DNA of 64,000 nucleotides from Opitutus sp. (GCA_024707325.1 JANPZY010000001.1:496001-560000); one strand, 5' to 3'; positions 54,179 to 63,420 are shown, numbered from the stretch's first letter. The notes: generated from the sequence alone by a model not told the origin. A program made the numbers and translations.

Positions 54179-54736
54179 TCAGCTGCCGTTGCCGCTCTGC
54201 GGCGTCTGCGCCTGCACTTGCGCAACGAGGTCGTTATAACGCGTCACGACGTCGTGATATTTTTCGTTGAGATCATTGAGCGCAGCGATCGCAGCGTTGG
54301 CGCGTTCGACGGAGGCTTTGTTGGCCTCGTAGAACTGATTGCGCTGCTCGACGAGCGTGGCGATCTGTTCGTCGCGGGCCTGGAGAGCGACGCGGTATTC
54401 CTCGACCGCTTCCTTCCACGCCGTGAGCTGACGCGTGAGCGAGGCCTCGACGTTTTCGAGGCGCGCGATCTGCGAGTTCTGGGAGCGGATGGTGGCGGCT
54501 TGTTCGTCGCTCTGGGTCTTGAGCGAAACGATCTGCGCGCGAAACGCATCGAGATCCTGACGCGCAGCGTTCAGCGACTCGGTCTGTTCGGCGAGGCTGC
54601 GCGTGAGATCGGCCTGCGACTTGAGCAGGCCGCTGATGCGACCGCGGGCGGTTTTCTCTGTGCCCCACTGGAAGGCGCAGAGGACACCCAGAGCGAGCAG
54701 CAAGGCGAAGTTAATACGATGAAGATTGGCGAGCAT
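54179..54736 (-). CDS. Coiled-coil membrane-anchored protein
   Basis: A 185-residue protein with one N-terminal span (residues 9-22) and a continuous coiled coil over about 35-170 with heptads rich in Gln, Ala and Leu, ending PQSGNGS. It follows exbD by 13 bases, so it is part of the same operon. Its shape suggests a structural part of the ExbBD-TonB machine or a periplasmic spacer. No family assigned. Confidence 0.6.
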   Translation of the reverse strand: MLANLHRINFALLLALGVLCAFQWGTEKTARGRISGLLKSQADLTRSLAEQTESLNAARQDLDAFRAQIVSLKTQSDEQAATIRSQNSQIARLENVEASLTRQLTAWKEAVEEYRVALQARDEQIATLVEQRNQFYEANKASVERANAAIAALNDLNEKYHDVVTRYNDLVAQVQAQTPQSGNGS

Positions 54737-54749
54737 GGCGAGGGAGCGG

Positions 54750-55152
54750 TCAGTTGGCGTCTCGCGTTTCGAACGCGACGTTCTGGATGCCGGTGAGGCG
54801 CACGCGATCGAGCACGCCGAGCATCACGCCGTGACGCGCATCCGTGTCGCCGGTGATCACCACGCGAAGCGAGGGATCGAGACCGCGCTGGCGGGCGAGT
54901 TCGGCGGCGAGCTCGTTGCGGCCGAGCGGGCGCTTGTCGAGATAGAGTCCACCGGTCGCGTCGACGGAGATCACGACGGTGTTGGGCACGCGGTCAGGAT
55001 CGGCCGACTGAGCGACGGGCAGGTTCACCTTGACGCTCTTGGTGGTGGCCATCGTGAGGCTCACCATCATGAAGCACGCCAGCAGGAAGAACATGATGTC
55101 GATCAGCGGGATGATCTCGATCCGCGCTTTTTTTTCTGGGACGTCTGGCCAT
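54750..55152 (-). pseudogene. exbD: ExbD, one-base shift near the start
   Basis: Inner-membrane partner of ExbB that uses proton-motive force to energise TonB. From the ATG at 55152 the frame reads MARRPRKK, then fails at a run of eight A on the minus strand (T-run 55128-55135). Removing one A gives KARIEIIPLIDIMFFLLACFMM, the universal ExbD start with its membrane Asp. The rest reads to 54750 with the periplasmic domain (VVISVDATGGLYLD, VVITGDTDARHG). Full length about 133 residues. The shift is almost certainly a base error. It starts eight bases after the exbB stop. Confidence 0.88.
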
Positions 55153-55160
55153 GGTAACGA

Positions 55161-55835
55161 TCAGCGCGAAGCGGTTTCGGCGTAAGCGTCAGCGCCGGAC
55201 TGCTGCGAATTCTGGAGCTTTTGGAGAAGCAGGCGGACGTTCTTGCCGACCGTTTCCAACTCCACCTCGAGTTCTTCCACGCGGTGGCTGAGATAGTTGA
55301 ACGGAATCAGCGTGAAGATCGCGACGCCGAGACCAAACGCGGTCGCGATGAGCGCCTCGCCGATACCGCCGCTCACTTTCGTGACGGCGAGTTCCTGGTC
55401 GCCGCCGACGAACTGGAACGAGTGCATGATGCCAACGACCGTGCCCAGCAAACCGAGCAGCGGTGCGAGCGTGACGATCGTGTCGAGCGCACCTAGAAAA
55501 CGGCGGCCGAGTTTCACTTCCTCCTCGGCGCGGATTTCGGTCGCGATCTCGAGATCGATCTCGGCGTGTTCGAGGCCGTAGCCGATCACGCGCACGCGCG
55601 GATCGGCCGAGCTCTGGGCGTAGCGCAGCGCCTCTTCCTTATCGCCGCGTGTGAGAGCGGCGTAAACTTGCGACAGCGTTTTCGGCGAGCGGGCCTTGCG
55701 CGCGGCAAGGAACCAGATCAGGCGCTCGATCACGATGCCGATCGAGAGCAACGAGAGGGCCAGCAACGGCCACATGATGATGCCGCCGCGGACGAAGGTA
55801 TCCACGAGGAGGTTGGCAAGGACGGGAGTCGTCAT
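55161..55835 (-). CDS. exbB: ExbB (MotA/TolQ/ExbB proton channel)
   Basis: A 224-residue inner-membrane protein of the TonB energising complex. Three spans (about 18-40, 113-135 and 160-182) and conserved elements LGRRFLGALDTIVTLAPLLGLLGTVVGIMHSF and GIGEALIATAFGLGVAIFTLIPFNYL identify it. It lies between tonB and exbD in the usual order. Intact. Confidence 0.93.
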   Translation of the reverse strand: MTTPVLANLLVDTFVRGGIIMWPLLALSLLSIGIVIERLIWFLAARKARSPKTLSQVYAALTRGDKEEALRYAQSSADPRVRVIGYGLEHAEIDLEIATEIRAEEEVKLGRRFLGALDTIVTLAPLLGLLGTVVGIMHSFQFVGGDQELAVTKVSGGIGEALIATAFGLGVAIFTLIPFNYLSHRVEELEVELETVGKNVRLLLQKLQNSQQSGADAYAETASR

Positions 55836-55864
55836 GATGAGAGTGTTCGGAGGGTTGGTTCAGG

Positions 55865-56608
55865 TCAGTTCAGTTTGAAAACGAAGGTCTTCACGTAGTA
55901 GCCGGGCGCCCCGAGCCAGCGTCCGCGGCGGAGATTCAGGAGCGCAGCGGAATCGAGCTCGGTGAAACCGGAGCTGCGGCGAACGCGCGCGTCGGTGATG
56001 CGGCTGCCCGCGGCACGAAACTCGATGTCCACGCTGCCGGTGATGCGGCGCTGCAACGCCGCGAGCGGATACTCGAGCCGCGGGAGGATCAGGTTGCGGG
56101 CGAGCTGGCCGTCGGCATCGAGCGAGATCGGGCCGGCGATGCCGCCGACCGCACCCGTGGCGCGCGCGGGATCGTCGGTCAGACGCACCGGACCACTCAC
56201 CGGAATCGCAAACGCGACCGGCACCGTGGGCGGCACGGCGGCGATCGGCGTGAGCTCCGGCACGGGCGGCAGCGCGAGATCGGCGACGACCGGCGCGGAA
56301 AGCTCCGGCGGAAGTTCCTCGAGCAGCGGAGTGTCCTCGATCGGCAGCTCCTCAACGGGAGCAGGCGTGAGATCCACGGGCTTTTCGAGCGTCGTCGGCG
56401 GCACGATCTTGTCGCCCGAACGCACGCGCACGGCGGGATCGTCGCCGAGCCCAAAGCCCAGCACGCCGACGGCGAGCAGGTGTAGGGTCGCGGTGGTGAC
56501 CGCGAGCGCAGGGAACAAACCCCGGGGCAACTCGGCTTCGACCGCCGGTGCCGCGGAGGACGCGACCACGCTGATCGTGGAAGGAGGAGAAACGATTTCG
56601 ACAGACAT
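55865..56608 (-). CDS. tonB: TonB energy transducer
   Basis: A 247-residue protein linking inner-membrane energy to outer-membrane receptors. One span near 30-52, then a long Pro, Val and Glu-rich spacer (about 70-140). The C-terminal TonB domain contains RLEYPLAALQRRITGSVDIEF and SSGFTELDSAALLNLRRGRW. First of the tonB-exbB-exbD group, directly after a sulfate-type binding protein gene. Intact. Confidence 0.9.
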   Translation of the reverse strand: MSVEIVSPPSTISVVASSAAPAVEAELPRGLFPALAVTTATLHLLAVGVLGFGLGDDPAVRVRSGDKIVPPTTLEKPVDLTPAPVEELPIEDTPLLEELPPELSAPVVADLALPPVPELTPIAAVPPTVPVAFAIPVSGPVRLTDDPARATGAVGGIAGPISLDADGQLARNLILPRLEYPLAALQRRITGSVDIEFRAAGSRITDARVRRSSGFTELDSAALLNLRRGRWLGAPGYYVKTFVFKLN

Positions 56609-56632
56609 CAGAGATCGGAAACGAGAGGCCGC

Positions 56633-57766
56633 TTAGCGGCCGGCGACGCGATCGCTCGCCCGCGGAGCGAGGTCGGCGACGTTCAGGATTTGGTCGGCGA
56701 GTTTACCCTCGTCGAAATGCTCGCGGGCGGCGACGGACCAGCCGCCGAACTGCTCATCGAGCGTGAACAGTTCGATCGCGGGCAGCTTCACCTTGGCTTT
56801 CGCAGCGACCTCGGGGAGACGTGGACGATAGTGGTGGCGCGCGATGATTTCCTGCGCGGCGGGCGTGTAGAGGAACTTGGCGAACGAGATGCTGACGCGC
56901 GCGTTCTGGTGTTTGCCGACGTTGGCATCGAGCCAGGCGACCGGCGGCTCGACGAGGAGGCTCGACGGCGGCGTGACGACTTCGAGTCGGCGGTTCTTGC
57001 CGGCCTCCTTCACGAGCGCGTGCGCTTCGCTTTCCCAGACGAGGAGAACATCGCCTTCGCCGCGACGCGTGAACGTGTCGGCGGAGCCGCGCGCGCTCGA
57101 GTTGAGCACGGGCACGCGATCGTAGAGTTTCTTCACGAAATCGCGGGCGGCTTCATCGCCACCCAACGTGCGACGAGCGTGGCCCCAGGCGGCGAGATAG
57201 TTCCAGCGACCGCGACCGCTCGTGCGCGGATCGGGCGTGATGACCTTCACGTCATCGGCCACGAGATCGCTCCAATCTCGGATGTTCTTGGGATTCCCCT
57301 TCTCCACGACGAAGACGATCGTCGTCGTGTAAGGCGCGCTGTTGTTGGGCAGACGCGATTGCCAGGAATCGGGGAGGAGCGACGTGTTGCGCGCGAGTTC
57401 GTCGAGCGCACCGGGATTATCGAGGCTGACCACGTCAGGCTCGGCGCCGTGCTGGATGGAGCGTGCCTGCGCTTCGGTGCCGCCGTGCGAACCCGTGACG
57501 GTGAGCTTGTAGCCCGTGAGCTTGGCCCAGCGTTTCGCGAACTCCTGATTGAGTTCGGAGAACAACGGGCGGCTCGATTCGAACGACGCGTGAACGAAGG
57601 TCACGACCTTCGGGCCTTTGTCCTTCGAGTCGGGACGTTCCCACTGGCCGTCCAAACCAAAATCTCCGTCGCCTGAGCAGCAGCCGGCGGCGTGAAGGGA
57701 AACCGCGCCCGCGAACAGGAGCGGACCGGCGAGAAGCGTGGCGAGAGCGAAACGTTTCGTATTCAT
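56633..57766 (-). CDS. sbp: Sulfate/thiosulfate-type periplasmic binding protein
   Basis: A 377-residue exported binding protein of the Sbp/CysP group. The signal runs to about residue 27 and is followed by an unusual GCCSGDGDFG segment. The family signatures VTGSHGGTEAQARS, EKGNPKNIRDWSDLV, and ITPDPRTSGRGRWNYLAAWG are clear. Normally it delivers sulfate to CysTWA, but no such permease lies nearby: it is enclosed between a TonB receptor and TonB-ExbBD. It may capture an anion or sulfonated ligand released by that receptor. Intact. Confidence 0.88.
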   Translation of the reverse strand: MNTKRFALATLLAGPLLFAGAVSLHAAGCCSGDGDFGLDGQWERPDSKDKGPKVVTFVHASFESSRPLFSELNQEFAKRWAKLTGYKLTVTGSHGGTEAQARSIQHGAEPDVVSLDNPGALDELARNTSLLPDSWQSRLPNNSAPYTTTIVFVVEKGNPKNIRDWSDLVADDVKVITPDPRTSGRGRWNYLAAWGHARRTLGGDEAARDFVKKLYDRVPVLNSSARGSADTFTRRGEGDVLLVWESEAHALVKEAGKNRRLEVVTPPSSLLVEPPVAWLDANVGKHQNARVSISFAKFLYTPAAQEIIARHHYRPRLPEVAAKAKVKLPAIELFTLDEQFGGWSVAAREHFDEGKLADQILNVADLAPRASDRVAGR

Positions 57767-57840
57767 CGCTAGGATCGGAGGAGTGATGGCGGAGGATGCG
57801 CGCCGCCGATCGCAACCGACGGCGCGCAGAGAGGCACTGA

Positions 57841-60510
57841 TCAGAACTTGTAGGTGACCTTGCCCGAGAGGCCGAAGGGCTCGCGCTGCAAGAGGTAGTT
57901 GCTGGTGTCACCGCCGATGCCGGAGCCGCGGCTCCAGTTGCGCTCGTCGGTGAGGTTTTGGATATCGAGGGAGACGTTCCAGTGCGGATCGCTCCAGAAG
58001 ACACCCGCGCCGAACTGGAACTGCGTGCCGACCTCCACGTCCTTCACGACGGACCACTCGGAAGTAACCCAACCGTTGAGACGCACGCCGAAGCCGCGAC
58101 CGAGGTAGTAGCTGATGTGGCCGTTGACCGTGTGCAGCGGAGCGCCGTTGGCGCGCCAGTTGCCGCGCAGGCCGGCGGCGGGATCGTTGCTGCCCGTGGC
58201 GTTGTGCAGGATCGTGGAGCCGTCGGCAATGAAGCCGAGGAACTGGCTCGAGAGCGCGGACTGCACCTGGTTGTCGAGCACGGCGTGCAGATAGGCGTAG
58301 TTGAGACCGAGCTGCAGGCGCTTGTTCGGGTGGTAGGTGAAGGCGACTTCACCACCGTCGAACTTCAGCTTCACGGGGAAGTAGTTCGGCGACGACGGCG
58401 AGATGGTCGAGGAGACGTGGCGCGTCTGCTGGAACGCCGAGAAGAAGGCGAAGAGCTTGCCGTCGAGCAGCTCGAACTTGGCCCCGACTTCCTTGAGCTC
58501 GCTGAGCGTGCGGAAATAGGAATACGTGATCGTGTTGCCCGGACCGGTGAAGCCCTGCGTCAAGCAGCAGCCGCAATCCGTCGAAGCGAGGTTGTAGTCG
58601 TAGGTCGCGTAGAGCGTGGCCCACGGCGTCGGACGATACGAGAGGCTGACAACATACTCGCCGTTGTTGGCGTGCTTCTGGTCGGAGAGATTCTGACCGG
58701 GCAGACCGCCCTGCTCCGCAACTTCATACGTGATCCCGGTCGCGCGGAGATAGTCCTGAATGTAGGTGAGACGCAGGCCGACATGCAGCGCCCACTTATC
58801 GAGTTCGAATTTGTTTTCGCTGAAGAGACTCGTGGTCGTGAGCTGGTTCACGCGGATGTCGGAACCGTAAACGTTGGTGGGCACGGAGACGCCGCTGCGG
58901 CGCAGGGGACCCTGATCGTAGCTCTTCGCGAAACGCAGCCAGCCGAAGTCGGTGAGCACCGCGTTGAAGAGCGACGAGTCGATCACAGGATCCGGATGGA
59001 CGTTGGCTCCGACGAGTTTGCTCGTGCTTAGCACGCCGGGGACGGTCACGTCGGCCGCCTGGATCGCGGACTCGGAACTGCGACCGAGGTTGTCGCACAG
59101 ATTCCACAGGTGGCGGAAATCGATGCCGTTGTTGCTGAGGTGGCGGATATCCTTCCCGAAGAGCGTGTAGGTGCGGTCCTGAATCACCTCCGTGCGGTTG
59201 GCGATCAGCTTGTTCACCATGTAGCTCTGGTAGAGATCGTAGCCGTAGCGGTAGTCCTTGCTGTATTGGAACAGCGTGTTGTTGCGGAGCTTGATGCTCT
59301 CGTTGACCGCGAAGTTGGTGATGAGCTGGGCAACGTATTCGTCCGCGTTGCCGAAGGCATCGTCGTCATAGATGACGTCGTTGCCGTCGACCTTCACCTC
59401 GCGCGCGTTTTCCTCGTGGATGACCCAGCCGACGATATCGGCGGGCACGTCCTGCGTGCCGGGCTGCGTGGCGACCGTCTCGCCGCTCGCCACGAAGCGA
59501 CCGCCCTCGACGGTGCCGACATCCCAGAAACTGCCATCGGCACTCTGACGGTAGAACGGTCCGACGAGACCGCCCTGCGCGCCGGGATTGCTGGGCAGGC
59601 GCACGATCGGCGATGCCTTGCCCGCGAGGTAAATGCCGTTGTCGACGAGGTTCTGCGTAACGCGATTCGTGCCGTAGGGCAGCGGACCGCTGGAGTTGGT
59701 GTAGGTGAGGTTGAGGTCGAAGCTCAGCCGATCGGTCGGACGCCAGCTGAGGGCGCCGTAAAGATCGACGAAGTTGGCCTCGGCGTTGCCCCAATACGTG
59801 TCGGCCTCGGACTTCTGCACGCTCACGCGGTAGGCGAGCTTGTCCTTGATGATCTGATTGGTCGTATCGATCTGCGCGGTGTATTGACCATACGTCCCTT
59901 TGCTATCGAGACCGAGGCGACCGAACGCCGTGGTGATCGTCGTGCTCGGCGCGTCGAAGGATGGCGTCTTCGTGATGTAATTCACGAAACCGGCCGTGCG
60001 CGTCGTCGAACCATACACGACGCTCGGAGCGCCGGCGACGACGTCGACCGCTTCCCAGGCGTTGTTGTTGAACGGACGGACCGCGGGGTTCAGCAACAGG
60101 ATGCCATTGCGCATCGTGTCGGTGTTGCCGCCACGGATGTTCGCGAAGGTCGAATACGGATTGGCCGAGCCGCGCTGCACCGCCGGCGCATAGAGTGCGA
60201 GATCGGAGAAGGTCGTGATATTGTCGCGGTCGAGCTGCGTGCGGCTGACCTGATAAACGGAGCGCGGCGTCTCCTTGATGACTTCTTCGTAACCGCTGGA
60301 AGAGCTGCTCGGGCGCAGCGGCAGCACGGTGTCGTCGATGGCAAAACCCTGCACTTCGACTTGGCCGAGATCGACGGCGTCGTTGCGCGCAGGCGGATTG
60401 GCTTGTTGGGCGAAGGCGGACGTCAGCAACACTGGCGCCGCAGCCAGAATCGATAAACGCAGACGGGGACTCCGTCGCGGAGGATGTGTGAGGTGTGAAA
60501 TGTCGCTCAT
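57841..60510 (-). CDS. TonB-dependent receptor of the siderophore type
   Basis: An 889-residue outer-membrane receptor. The signal peptide is cut near TSAFAQ; the mature protein has a plug (ETPRSVYQVSRTQLDRDNITTFSDLALYAPAVQRG, FANIRGGNTDTMRNGI) and a barrel ending PFGLSGKVTYKF with the terminal Phe. The pattern is that of FepA/FhuA-like siderophore receptors rather than the large SusC-like ones. A cysteine cluster STDCGCCLTQGF lies in a barrel loop. It is the first gene of a block with a sulfate-type binding protein, TonB and ExbBD. Intact. Confidence 0.9.
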   Translation of the reverse strand: MSDISHLTHPPRRSPRLRLSILAAAPVLLTSAFAQQANPPARNDAVDLGQVEVQGFAIDDTVLPLRPSSSSSGYEEVIKETPRSVYQVSRTQLDRDNITTFSDLALYAPAVQRGSANPYSTFANIRGGNTDTMRNGILLLNPAVRPFNNNAWEAVDVVAGAPSVVYGSTTRTAGFVNYITKTPSFDAPSTTITTAFGRLGLDSKGTYGQYTAQIDTTNQIIKDKLAYRVSVQKSEADTYWGNAEANFVDLYGALSWRPTDRLSFDLNLTYTNSSGPLPYGTNRVTQNLVDNGIYLAGKASPIVRLPSNPGAQGGLVGPFYRQSADGSFWDVGTVEGGRFVASGETVATQPGTQDVPADIVGWVIHEENAREVKVDGNDVIYDDDAFGNADEYVAQLITNFAVNESIKLRNNTLFQYSKDYRYGYDLYQSYMVNKLIANRTEVIQDRTYTLFGKDIRHLSNNGIDFRHLWNLCDNLGRSSESAIQAADVTVPGVLSTSKLVGANVHPDPVIDSSLFNAVLTDFGWLRFAKSYDQGPLRRSGVSVPTNVYGSDIRVNQLTTTSLFSENKFELDKWALHVGLRLTYIQDYLRATGITYEVAEQGGLPGQNLSDQKHANNGEYVVSLSYRPTPWATLYATYDYNLASTDCGCCLTQGFTGPGNTITYSYFRTLSELKEVGAKFELLDGKLFAFFSAFQQTRHVSSTISPSSPNYFPVKLKFDGGEVAFTYHPNKRLQLGLNYAYLHAVLDNQVQSALSSQFLGFIADGSTILHNATGSNDPAAGLRGNWRANGAPLHTVNGHISYYLGRGFGVRLNGWVTSEWSVVKDVEVGTQFQFGAGVFWSDPHWNVSLDIQNLTDERNWSRGSGIGGDTSNYLLQREPFGLSGKVTYKF

Positions 60511-60853
60511 GGAGGACCGAATCGGGAGACGGCCATGCCGAGCGCGCGCGAAGCGACGCCGCTGCGGAGGCCAGGGATTCGCGGGATTGTCCGGCTATCC
60601 GGTAGTCCGCGGAGAGTGGTTTGCTTGTTCATCCCCTCCCGCCTGCCGTTGTCGGCCAGTGAAGGATCGGGACCTCTGATTCTCGCCACGCAGCGTCGAA
60701 TCGCCGCGCACCGTGATACCTCACCTGTTCAATGTAAACTAAATTAGTAGGATTATGTCACAAAATCGATATCTCTTTTGACACGAGCAATTTGACAAAT
60801 GGCAGCACTAATTATCAACAGGAGGAAATCGCCTCGGCGCATTACGCAGCTCA
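60511..60853 (-). promoter_or_regulatory. Promoter region of the receptor block with an 11-bp palindrome
   Basis: About 340 bases, AT-rich from 60720 on. ACTAAATTAGT at 60738-60748 is a perfect palindrome with neighbouring TAC/GTA, resembling operators of Rrf2-family regulators. The 5-prime leader to the receptor start is long (about 230 bases) and GC-rich, so leader control is possible. Confidence 0.4.
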
Positions 60854-60887
60854 CAAAAAGCCCCTGAAGCGATGCGCTTCAGGGGCT
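60854..60887 (-). terminator. Rho-independent terminator after the GH1 gene
   Basis: On the minus strand, AGCCCCTGAAGC, short loop, GCTTCAGGGGCT then five T. A perfect 12-bp stem about 80 bases after the stop at 60965. Confidence 0.9.
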
Positions 60888-60964
60888 CGTTACCGTGCTC
60901 TGGTAAAGCCTTGCTTCAGTGATTCGACGCTTCGGCGTCGGACCTCTCCGTGCGTCCGCCGGGA

Positions 60965-62314
60965 TCAGACGATCCGGTTTTCGCGGATCACTTGGGAATA
61001 GTAGCGGGCCGAGAGCTTCGGCGTGCGCTTCTGCGTGGTGAAATCCACGTGCACGATGCCAAAACGACGCTCGTAGCCGTCCTCCCACTCGTAGTTGTCC
61101 ATGAAGGACCACACGAAGTAGCCGCGCACGCGCACGCCGTCGCGGATGGCGCGTTCGAGTTCGCGCAGGTGGTTGCGGAGATATTCGCGGCGATGCAGGT
61201 CGAGCACCTCGCCGTTGACGACCGGCTCGTCGTTGTAGCCGCAACCGTTTTCGGTGATGTAGATCGCCTTCACGCCATAGGTTTCCTGTGCGAGGCGCGT
61301 GCCCCAATACATCACCTGCGGCGCGAGGTGCAGCCACGGGCTGTCCGCCTTCGGATAGGCGGGCGGCAGCGTGAGCTCCTCCGGCTGACCGTTGGCGCCC
61401 GCGCGCACAAACGTGCCGGTGTAGAGATTGAGACCGAGAAAATCCGTCGGCGCGCTGATCAGATCGAAGTCGCCCGCCTGCACTTTCGGTGCGTCCGCGC
61501 CGCAGCGTTTCAGATAAGCATCGGAGTAACCGCCGCCGTAGATCGCCCCGAGCAGATGCTCGTTGCGCTGCGCATACCACGCTTTCGCCGCCGCGATATC
61601 GGCCTCGGTTTCGGAAACGGGGAAGCAAATGTCGCTGTTGTCGGTGAGGCCGACCTGCGCACCCGCTCCGCCGAACTGCCGCACGGCGCGCACACCGTGA
61701 CCATGGCAGAGCAACGCGTGATGATACGTCTGGTTAAGCTCGGCCGCGGAGAGTTTGCGCCCGGGAGCTTTGCCGCCGAAACCGTAAGCGAGCAGCGTGA
61801 AGCAGCGGATTTCATTGAGCGTGATCCAGTGTTTCACCTTTCCGGCAAAGGCTTTCACGATCGTGTCGGCGTAGGTCGCGAACGCATCGACCGTCACGCG
61901 ACTCGCCCAGCCGCCGCGATCCTCGAGCGACTGCGGCAGATCCCAGTGAAACATCGTCACCCACGGTGTGATGCCGTTCTCCGCCATCGCATCGAAGAGA
62001 CGGTGGTAAAAATCGAGACCAGCCTGATTGAGCGCACCATCCCCGTTCGGAAAGATGCGCGGCCACGCGAGCGAGAGGCGGTAATTCTTGATGCCGAGTT
62101 CGCGCATCAGCGCGAAGTCCTCGCGGAAACGCGTGTAGTGCTCGCACGCGACGTCGAGCGTGTCGCCGCCGTGAACTTTTCCCGGGATGCGCGCGAAACG
62201 ATCCCAGATGGACTCGCCTTTGCCATCGGCAAACGCGGCTCCTTCGATTTGCGGGGCGGCGGTGGCAACACCCCAAGTGAAGTCGGCGGGGAAACTACTC
62301 ACTGGACTCTGCAT
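60965..62314 (-). CDS. GH1 beta-glucosidase
   Basis: A 449-residue glycoside hydrolase that cleaves beta-glucosides such as cellobiose. The start PADFTWGVATAAPQIEGA is the family signature. The acid/base is Glu168 (ITLNEI) and the nucleophile is Glu355 (YITENGCGYND). The aglycone wall has SFMDNYEWEDGYERRFG. There is no signal peptide, so it is cytoplasmic. It stands alone with its own terminator. Could work with the alpha-xylosidase in degrading xyloglucan oligosaccharides. Intact. Confidence 0.96.
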   Translation of the reverse strand: MQSPVSSFPADFTWGVATAAPQIEGAAFADGKGESIWDRFARIPGKVHGGDTLDVACEHYTRFREDFALMRELGIKNYRLSLAWPRIFPNGDGALNQAGLDFYHRLFDAMAENGITPWVTMFHWDLPQSLEDRGGWASRVTVDAFATYADTIVKAFAGKVKHWITLNEIRCFTLLAYGFGGKAPGRKLSAAELNQTYHHALLCHGHGVRAVRQFGGAGAQVGLTDNSDICFPVSETEADIAAAKAWYAQRNEHLLGAIYGGGYSDAYLKRCGADAPKVQAGDFDLISAPTDFLGLNLYTGTFVRAGANGQPEELTLPPAYPKADSPWLHLAPQVMYWGTRLAQETYGVKAIYITENGCGYNDEPVVNGEVLDLHRREYLRNHLRELERAIRDGVRVRGYFVWSFMDNYEWEDGYERRFGIVHVDFTTQKRTPKLSARYYSQVIRENRIV

Positions 62315-62380
62315 AGGAGTGTTCAGTGACGCAGAACGCTCCCGCCCGGTCGAGGCACCAGCAGGAGAAAAGTATTCTGA

Positions 62381-62962
62381 CTAAAGAATAGATCGGCCCG
62401 GCTCGTTCCAGTTTTCCGCCTGTTTCCGAAATGCAGACGGCAGGTCCACCACCCTCACGAGCGTCTGATTCTCGAGCACGCGCACGAATTCCTGCAGCGC
62501 AAAACGCTCCGCTTCGATCTGCCCTCGCGCCCAAAACAACGCCCCGCGTGGATAGATCGCGGCGAGCGGTTCCACTCCGTGCAACGAACGCGCCACCGCG
62601 CCCTGCCCGCGCGAACAGTGCCGCAACAAAAACGAAAACCAGCCCGCTTCGATCGCCGGCATGTCCACCGCGAGCACGGCCACCAGATCACTGCGTGCCG
62701 CCTCCAGCGCGGCCTCGAGTCCGGCCAGCGGTCCGGCGTTTTCGAAGCGGTCGAACACACCCGCCCTCGCCCCGGGGAGCGGTGGCTGCGTCCGACGTCG
62801 CACCACCACCACCGGATCCGCACCCGCACTGTGCAGCACACGACTCTGACGCTGCCACAGCGCTTCGCCGTTTACCGTGAGCAGCGCTTTGTCCGACCCC
62901 ATGCGGCGCGATTCGCCGCCGGCCAGCACCGCGCCGGAAAAAGAATTCGGCGCGTCGAACAT
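62381..62962 (-). CDS. mobA: Molybdenum cofactor guanylyltransferase MobA
   Basis: A 193-residue enzyme that attaches GMP to molybdopterin to make the MGD cofactor. The nucleotide-binding start is GAVLAGGESRRMGSDKALL and the Asp-containing metal site is VLAVDMPAIEAGW. The ATG at 62962 overlaps the MOSC stop (TGATG), so the longer frame is not used. It belongs to the nitrate-reductase operon, supplying its cofactor. Intact. Confidence 0.9.
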   Translation of the reverse strand: MFDAPNSFSGAVLAGGESRRMGSDKALLTVNGEALWQRQSRVLHSAGADPVVVVRRRTQPPLPGARAGVFDRFENAGPLAGLEAALEAARSDLVAVLAVDMPAIEAGWFSFLLRHCSRGQGAVARSLHGVEPLAAIYPRGALFWARGQIEAERFALQEFVRVLENQTLVRVVDLPSAFRKQAENWNEPGRSIL

Positions 62963-63420
62963 CAGACCTCCCGGTGCAGCCACCCATTCGTGAGCACGCG
63001 GCAGCGCAACCCACCGCGACCACGCAACCACATCTCCGCGCCCGGCCCGAGCGCCTGGTCCATCCAGTAGCAGGGCTTGCACTCCTCGACGCCTGCCAGT
63101 TTCACGCCCTGCAATTCGAATTCCCGTCCGATGAGTGTATCCAGATTTCCACCACGCACGACGAGGTTGCGCCGCATCGCGGCCGGCGAAACGCCCGCGA
63201 GCCCAAGCGCATCGCACAACTCCTCGAACACCTCCGCCGCGACGAGCGTCACCTGTCCTTTGTAGTTTTCGCGATAATCGAAGAAGCGATCGCCGCGCAG
63301 TCCGCGGCCCGCGACGCACTCCGCCGTGTCGCATTCCGCAATCGGATGCGTGCCGGCCGGCTGACCGTGATGCCCGAAGAAATTATGCCCGGGCGAGAGA
63401 TAAATGTGTTCGAGTTTCAT
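62962..63420 (-). CDS. MOSC-domain protein
   Basis: A 152-residue protein from the ATG at 63420 (MKLEHIYLSPGHNFFGHHG). The MOSC fold is seen in GLRGDRFFDYRENYKGQVTLV, AAMRRNLVVRGGNLDTLIG and the conserved Cys in VEECKPCYWMDQALG. MOSC domains carry sulfur or the molybdenum cofactor. Overlaps both neighbours (ATGA with the oxidoreductase and TGATG with mobA), so it is part of a molybdoenzyme operon. Intact. Confidence 0.85.
   Translation of the reverse strand: MKLEHIYLSPGHNFFGHHGQPAGTHPIAECDTAECVAGRGLRGDRFFDYRENYKGQVTLVAAEVFEELCDALGLAGVSPAAMRRNLVVRGGNLDTLIGREFELQGVKLAGVEECKPCYWMDQALGPGAEMWLRGRGGLRCRVLTNGWLHREV

Noticed and set aside
57798..57827. Hairpin between the receptor and Sbp genes taken as a terminator
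   Set aside because: It is a GC-rich stem with one mismatch but no T-run follows, so I leave the receptor and Sbp genes as possibly co-transcribed.
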